The translations under genes and the position numbers were made by a program. From contig JAIEQQ010000306.1 of the NCBI GenBank assembly GCA_019747615.1, positions 1-6,476 on the forward strand: a stretch of 6,476 nt of DNA. The letters run 5' to 3'. Shown here piece after piece: positions 1 through 6,476 of this stretch. Origin of the DNA: Phycisphaerales bacterium. Its GTDB lineage: Bacteria > Planctomycetota > Phycisphaerae > Phycisphaerales > UBA1924. Positions within the stretch are counted from its first letter, which is position 1; each line of letters begins with the position of its first letter. Below the pieces are notes generated by a model. It worked only from the letters and a program-made list of their open reading frames with translations. It ran no database searches and had not been told where the DNA came from.

Positions 1-4212
<4,212 letters not shown>

Positions 4213-4252
4213 GCGGCCGCATCTCGCGTCCGTCAACATGAGTGAGTTTCAC

Positions 4253-4284
4253 ATGGCCCGCCAGCAATGGCGGGCCATTTTCTT
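4253..4284 (+). terminator. Rho-independent terminator of the rpoC unit
   Basis: A perfect 11-bp stem, ATGGCCCGCCA (4253-4263) paired with TGGCGGGCCAT (4268-4278), is capped by a GCAA tetraloop of the GNRA class. It is followed directly by a T-rich run, TTTTCTT (4278-4284). It starts 40 bases after the rpoC stop. This is the classic intrinsic terminator layout on the + strand. Read on the - strand, the stem is followed by GTGAAACTC, which is not T-rich, so it should not work efficiently for the convergent genes. Confidence 0.93.
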
Positions 4285-4414
4285 GGACCACGGATCACGT
4301 GTTCCTCAGCCCAGCGGGCTGCCCGAAAGCAGCCGGGGGTGGAAACGAGTCCTCGAGCGACACGCCCGTTTGCGTTTCAATGTCCTTCGCACCCCGACGG
4401 GGTGCTCCATCTGC
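4285..4414. other. Convergent intergenic spacer without a recognisable gene
   Basis: These 130 bases lie between the rpoC terminator and the 3' end of the BFD-like gene. Two open frames on the + strand run through here into the BFD-like gene (starting at 4238 and 4242), but neither has recognisable sequence. The spacer holds imperfect hairpins: 4285-4305 (8-bp stem with one mismatch), 4317-4334 (6-bp stem) and the better one at 4389-4405, listed separately. No promoter, tRNA or repeat family was recognised. Confidence 0.6.
4389..4405 (-). terminator. Possible 3' hairpin of the BFD-like/rdgB transcript
   Basis: A perfect 7-bp GC-rich stem, GCACCCC paired with GGGGTGC, encloses a 3-base loop and lies 9 bases past the TAA stop of the BFD-like gene. 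The position suits a transcript end. However, no T-run follows on the - strand (the next bases are GAAGGACATT), so it is not a canonical intrinsic terminator. It might be an RNA-stabilising 3' stem or a U-less terminator, or it may occur by chance in GC-rich DNA. Confidence 0.35.
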
Positions 4415-4672
4415 TTACGCAGTACCCGACTTGCCCTCACCTCTCGGCAGCAACGTCTCCAGCCGCGCATCAAGCTCCGCGCTCTGCGATCGCGACAGCA
4501 CCGGGATCGACGTCGCGCCCGTGGTGAGCACCACGTACACATACGGCCGGCACATGCCGCACCCCGTGCAGCACTTGGTTTGCGCCGAGATCTCGGCAAC
4601 TGACATCCCGCTGGCCGCCAGTCGCTTGATCTCCGCAAACGGCACACGATGGCACACGCACTGGGTCACCAT
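4415..4672 (-). CDS. Small BFD-like [2Fe-2S]-binding protein
   Basis: This 85-aa protein resembles the bacterioferritin-associated ferredoxin (BFD-like) [2Fe-2S] fold. The N-terminus begins MVTQCVCHRVPF, with C5 and C7. After about 30 helical residues comes KCCTGCGMCRPY, with C34, C35, C38 and C41. In E. coli Bfd the cluster ligands form CxC...CxxC, which here best matches C5/C7 and C38/C41; the vicinal C34/C35 are additional. The last 30 residues are polar and look flexible. Family members either move electrons to bacterioferritin to release iron or serve as Fe-S modules in larger enzymes. No bacterioferritin gene is visible, so the exact partner is unknown. The chosen ATG overlaps the end of rdgB by 7 bases, and no Shine-Dalgarno sequence is evident, which suggests translational coupling. 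The stop is TAA. The family call is fairly sure; the physiological role is not. Confidence 0.85.
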   Translation of the reverse strand: MVTQCVCHRVPFAEIKRLAASGMSVAEISAQTKCCTGCGMCRPYVYVVLTTGATSIPVLSRSQSAELDARLETLLPRGEGKSGTA

Positions 4673-5349
4673 CCGAAGAGCGCCTTGATCTGCGAGCCCA
4701 TCTTCCGCGCCGCGTTCCCCCGATGGCTGATCGCGTGTTTCTCAGTGGGCGAAAGTTCCGCCGCAGCGAGCTCAAACGCTGGCGCAACCAGGAACAGCGG
4801 GTCATAGCCAAACCCGTTCCGCCCCGCCGGCACGCGCGGCGGCAACCCGATCCGCCCCTCCATCGTCCCCTTCGACCGCGCCAGCACCTGCGCCGGCCCG
4901 CCGCTGGCCCCCGGCGTCGCCAGCGTCATCACGCACACAAACCGCGCCGCCCGCTGAACATCCGGCACTCCCGAAAGCTCACGCAGCACACGCTCGTTGT
5001 TCCGTTCATCGCGATCCGCACGTCCGAGCCCTGCCGCCCGCGCCTCATCGCCATCGCAGAAATAGTGCGAGCTGATCACGCCCGGCCGCCCGTCCAGCGC
5101 GTCGATCTCCAGGCCGCTGTCATCGGCCAGACAGAGCATGCCCGTCTGCGCCGCATACGACATCGCCTTGATCTGCGAGTTCTCGCCAAACGTCGTTCCC
5201 GTCTCTCGCGGCTCGTGCAGCGCGGCGGCGTTCAGCGCGTCGCCCAGCGACAGCAGCCGAACATCCAGATCGATCTCGCGAAAGATCGCCAGTAACTCGT
5301 CCACCTTGTGCGGGTTGCCGGTCGCCAGCATCAACGCGCGAGAACTCAT
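4666..5349 (-). CDS. rdgB: XTP/dITP diphosphatase (non-canonical purine NTP pyrophosphatase, RdgB/HAM1 family)
   Basis: This 227-aa cytosolic enzyme hydrolyses dITP, ITP and XTP to the monophosphate and pyrophosphate, keeping deaminated purines out of DNA and RNA. Family motifs appear in order: ATGNPHKVDEL (residues 9-19, with Lys15 in the nucleotide-binding loop); TFGENSQIKA (53-62); LADDSGLEIDALDGRPG (74-90), where Asp77 matches catalytic Asp69 of E. coli RdgB; GFGYDPLF (179-186); and KHAISHRG (204-211). It is about 30 residues longer than E. coli RdgB, mainly from a charged insertion around residues 98-118 and a longer segment around 145-165. The first ATG places the beta-strand before TGNPHK correctly; no clear Shine-Dalgarno precedes it. 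The TGA stop overlaps the start of the BFD-like gene downstream, and the rhomboid gene ends 66 bp upstream, so a shared transcript is likely. Confidence 0.97.
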   Translation of the reverse strand: MSSRALMLATGNPHKVDELLAIFREIDLDVRLLSLGDALNAAALHEPRETGTTFGENSQIKAMSYAAQTGMLCLADDSGLEIDALDGRPGVISSHYFCDGDEARAAGLGRADRDERNNERVLRELSGVPDVQRAARFVCVMTLATPGASGGPAQVLARSKGTMEGRIGLPPRVPAGRNGFGYDPLFLVAPAFELAAAELSPTEKHAISHRGNAARKMGSQIKALFGW

Positions 5350-5415
5350 GCCCGCAGGGTACGGCCACGGACCGGCGGCATCCTCACGCTCACGCCGCCT
5401 CGCGTGCCGGCCCTG
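5350..5415 (-). other. Short spacer between rhomboid gene and rdgB with an inverted and a direct repeat
   Basis: The 66-bp gap contains a 6-bp inverted repeat, GGCGGC (5374-5379) and GCCGCC (5394-5399), separated by 14 bases. Inside it is an exact two-copy tandem CTCACG (5383-5394, + strand). No T-run and no convincing promoter boxes or Shine-Dalgarno sequence were seen. In DNA this GC-rich both repeats may be chance. Confidence 0.25.
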
Positions 5416-6476
5416 TCACGCCGTCTTCAGCTTGCCCAACTCCGCCCGAAGGTCGGCCGCGAGCCGCCGATGGGCCTCATCGGTCAGCCCGATCTCCACG
5501 CCCTCCAGCGCCTTGGCCGCTCGCTTCGGATCGTTCAAGTGCCGCAGCGCGATCAGCGCCAGCAGCACGCGCACCCCCGGCGTCTCGCGATCATCCGGAT
5601 ATGCCTCCGCATACGCCTGATAGGCCCCTGCGGCGCTGGCGTTCGAGCCAGAATGAAACAGGTGATTGGCGATCTCAAGCTGTGCGCGAGCGTTGAGCGT
5701 CGTGGCCTTTCCCGCCGCCGGGAATCGCTGCATCATCCGCCCATACGCCAAGCTGGCGTCGCCCATCCGTCGCTCGTTGACCGCGGCTGAGATGTTCGCC
5801 CGCGCCTCGGCGAGGGCCGCGCCGTCGGCATCACTTATTGCGGGCCGCGCAATCCACCGATCGCTCCGTGCCGCATCTCCCGTCGCTCCGGAAGCCTTCG
5901 CGATCTCAGCACGAAACCGTCGCCGACGCGCGATGCCTTGGAAAACGCCGAACGCGTCATATGTCTGGCGTTCAACGAGTCCGCCCGCCAGGAGCGCAAC
6001 GCTCACAACGATCCCCGCGCCGTATCCGCCCAAGTGCGCAACGAACGCGACGTTCCCGCCGCCGCCGGACACCGCAAAGTACACGTCCTTGATCACGCCG
6101 ATGATCACAAACCACCACGCCGGCACTTCAAAGACGCCGATGAACCCAAAGAGAAACAGCATGCGCACACGCGCCACCGGAAAGAAGACCAGGTACGCCC
6201 CGGTCACGCCCGCGACGGCACCTGAAGCGCCGAGCACCGGGAAGAACGACACCGCCATGTGCGCCAGCCCCGCCAAGACTCCTGCACAGAGATAGAACGC
6301 CAGATAGCCAACGTGCCCCAGCCGGTTCTCAACCGCCGCGCCCATCACCCACAACACGACCATGTTGCCGATCAGGTGCAGCCACCCGGCGTGCATGAAC
6401 GCGTAGGTGATGAAGTTCAACCACTGCGGCTCGGTTGGCTTCAGCATCAACTGAATCACCAGTTGAATGTACCCCT
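5416..6476 (-). CDS. Rhomboid-family intramembrane serine protease with helical C-terminal extension (5' partial)
   Basis: This polytopic membrane protease cleaves membrane-anchored substrates within the bilayer. The frame is open to the window edge. Numbering from an internal GTG at 6459 (five further codons are visible before it), 347 residues precede TGA. Rhomboid hallmarks: HAGWLHLIGN with H28 and N32 (the GlpG H150/N154 positions); GAAVENRLG just after; the serine motif GASG with S79 (GlpG S201); and FVAHLGG with H142 (GlpG H254). Hydrophobic segments lie at about 28-43, 52-73, 79-95, 98-122 and 138-160; the first transmembrane helix and L1 loop must lie beyond the window. After an Arg-rich stretch (ARRRRFR, about 177-183) comes a soluble, Ala-rich region (about 215-347) that looks like TPR-type helical pairs and should be cytosolic if the core has six helices. 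The complete catalytic set predicts an active protease. Its substrate cannot be told from sequence. Confidence 0.93.
   Translation of the reverse strand, partial: GYIQLVIQLMLKPTEPQWLNFITYAFMHAGWLHLIGNMVVLWVMGAAVENRLGHVGYLAFYLCAGVLAGLAHMAVSFFPVLGASGAVAGVTGAYLVFFPVARVRMLFLFGFIGVFEVPAWWFVIIGVIKDVYFAVSGGGGNVAFVAHLGGYGAGIVVSVALLAGGLVERQTYDAFGVFQGIARRRRFRAEIAKASGATGDAARSDRWIARPAISDADGAALAEARANISAAVNERRMGDASLAYGRMMQRFPAAGKATTLNARAQLEIANHLFHSGSNASAAGAYQAYAEAYPDDRETPGVRVLLALIALRHLNDPKRAAKALEGVEIGLTDEAHRRLAADLRAELGKLKTA

Noticed and set aside
4213..4220. GCGGCCGC (NotI site) directly after the rpoC stop, considered as a cloning artefact
   Set aside because: An 8-bp GC palindrome is expected by chance in DNA this GC-rich, and the sequence continues naturally into the terminator with no vector-like sequence.
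4317..4334. Hairpin GGCTGC/GCAGCC in the convergent spacer
   Set aside because: The stem is only 6 bp and cannot be extended, no T-run follows on either strand, and such stems are common by chance at this GC content.
4242..4688. A 148-codon + strand open frame spanning the spacer and the BFD-like gene
   Set aside because: It runs opposite the BFD-like gene, has no recognisable sequence, and begins inside the region that forms the rpoC terminator.
5138..6295. Several 160-209 codon + strand open frames opposite rdgB and the rhomboid gene
   Set aside because: They are shadows of two well-supported - strand genes and show low-complexity Arg/Ser/Ala/Pro composition without motifs.

Overview
The window is GC-rich and almost entirely protein-coding. 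It looks like ordinary bacterial chromosome. The source is most likely a member of the Planctomycetota, perhaps a Phycisphaerae-type lineage. That is an inference from the high GC, the style of the RpoC sequence (including an SI3-like insertion in the trigger loop) and the small BFD-like protein beside rdgB; no rRNA or other marker gene is present to confirm it.

Layout. Bases 1-4212 (+ strand) are most of rpoC, the RNA polymerase beta' subunit; roughly the first 64 codons lie upstream of the window. A strong intrinsic terminator (4253-4284) closes that unit. Bases 4285-4414 hold no gene, only small hairpins. Bases 4415-6476 carry three genes on the - strand, convergent with rpoC. In order of transcription they are a rhomboid-family intramembrane protease with a helical C-terminal extension (its 5' end lies outside the window), rdgB (XTP/dITP pyrophosphatase), and a small BFD-like [2Fe-2S] protein. 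rdgB and the BFD-like gene overlap by 7 bases and are probably translationally coupled. The rhomboid gene lies 66 bp upstream of rdgB and may share the transcript.

Functionally this is a transcription core gene followed by an unrelated small cluster: membrane proteolysis, nucleotide-pool sanitation and an iron-sulfur protein. No mobile element, CRISPR array, defence island, tRNA or rRNA was recognised, and I do not see a novel multi-gene system. The observation most worth checking is that the second zinc site of RpoC appears to have lost three of its four cysteine ligands while the rest of the enzyme looks fully functional. Lesser points are an extra segment near the RpoC C-terminus, the rhomboid's C-terminal extension, and the rdgB/BFD overlap.
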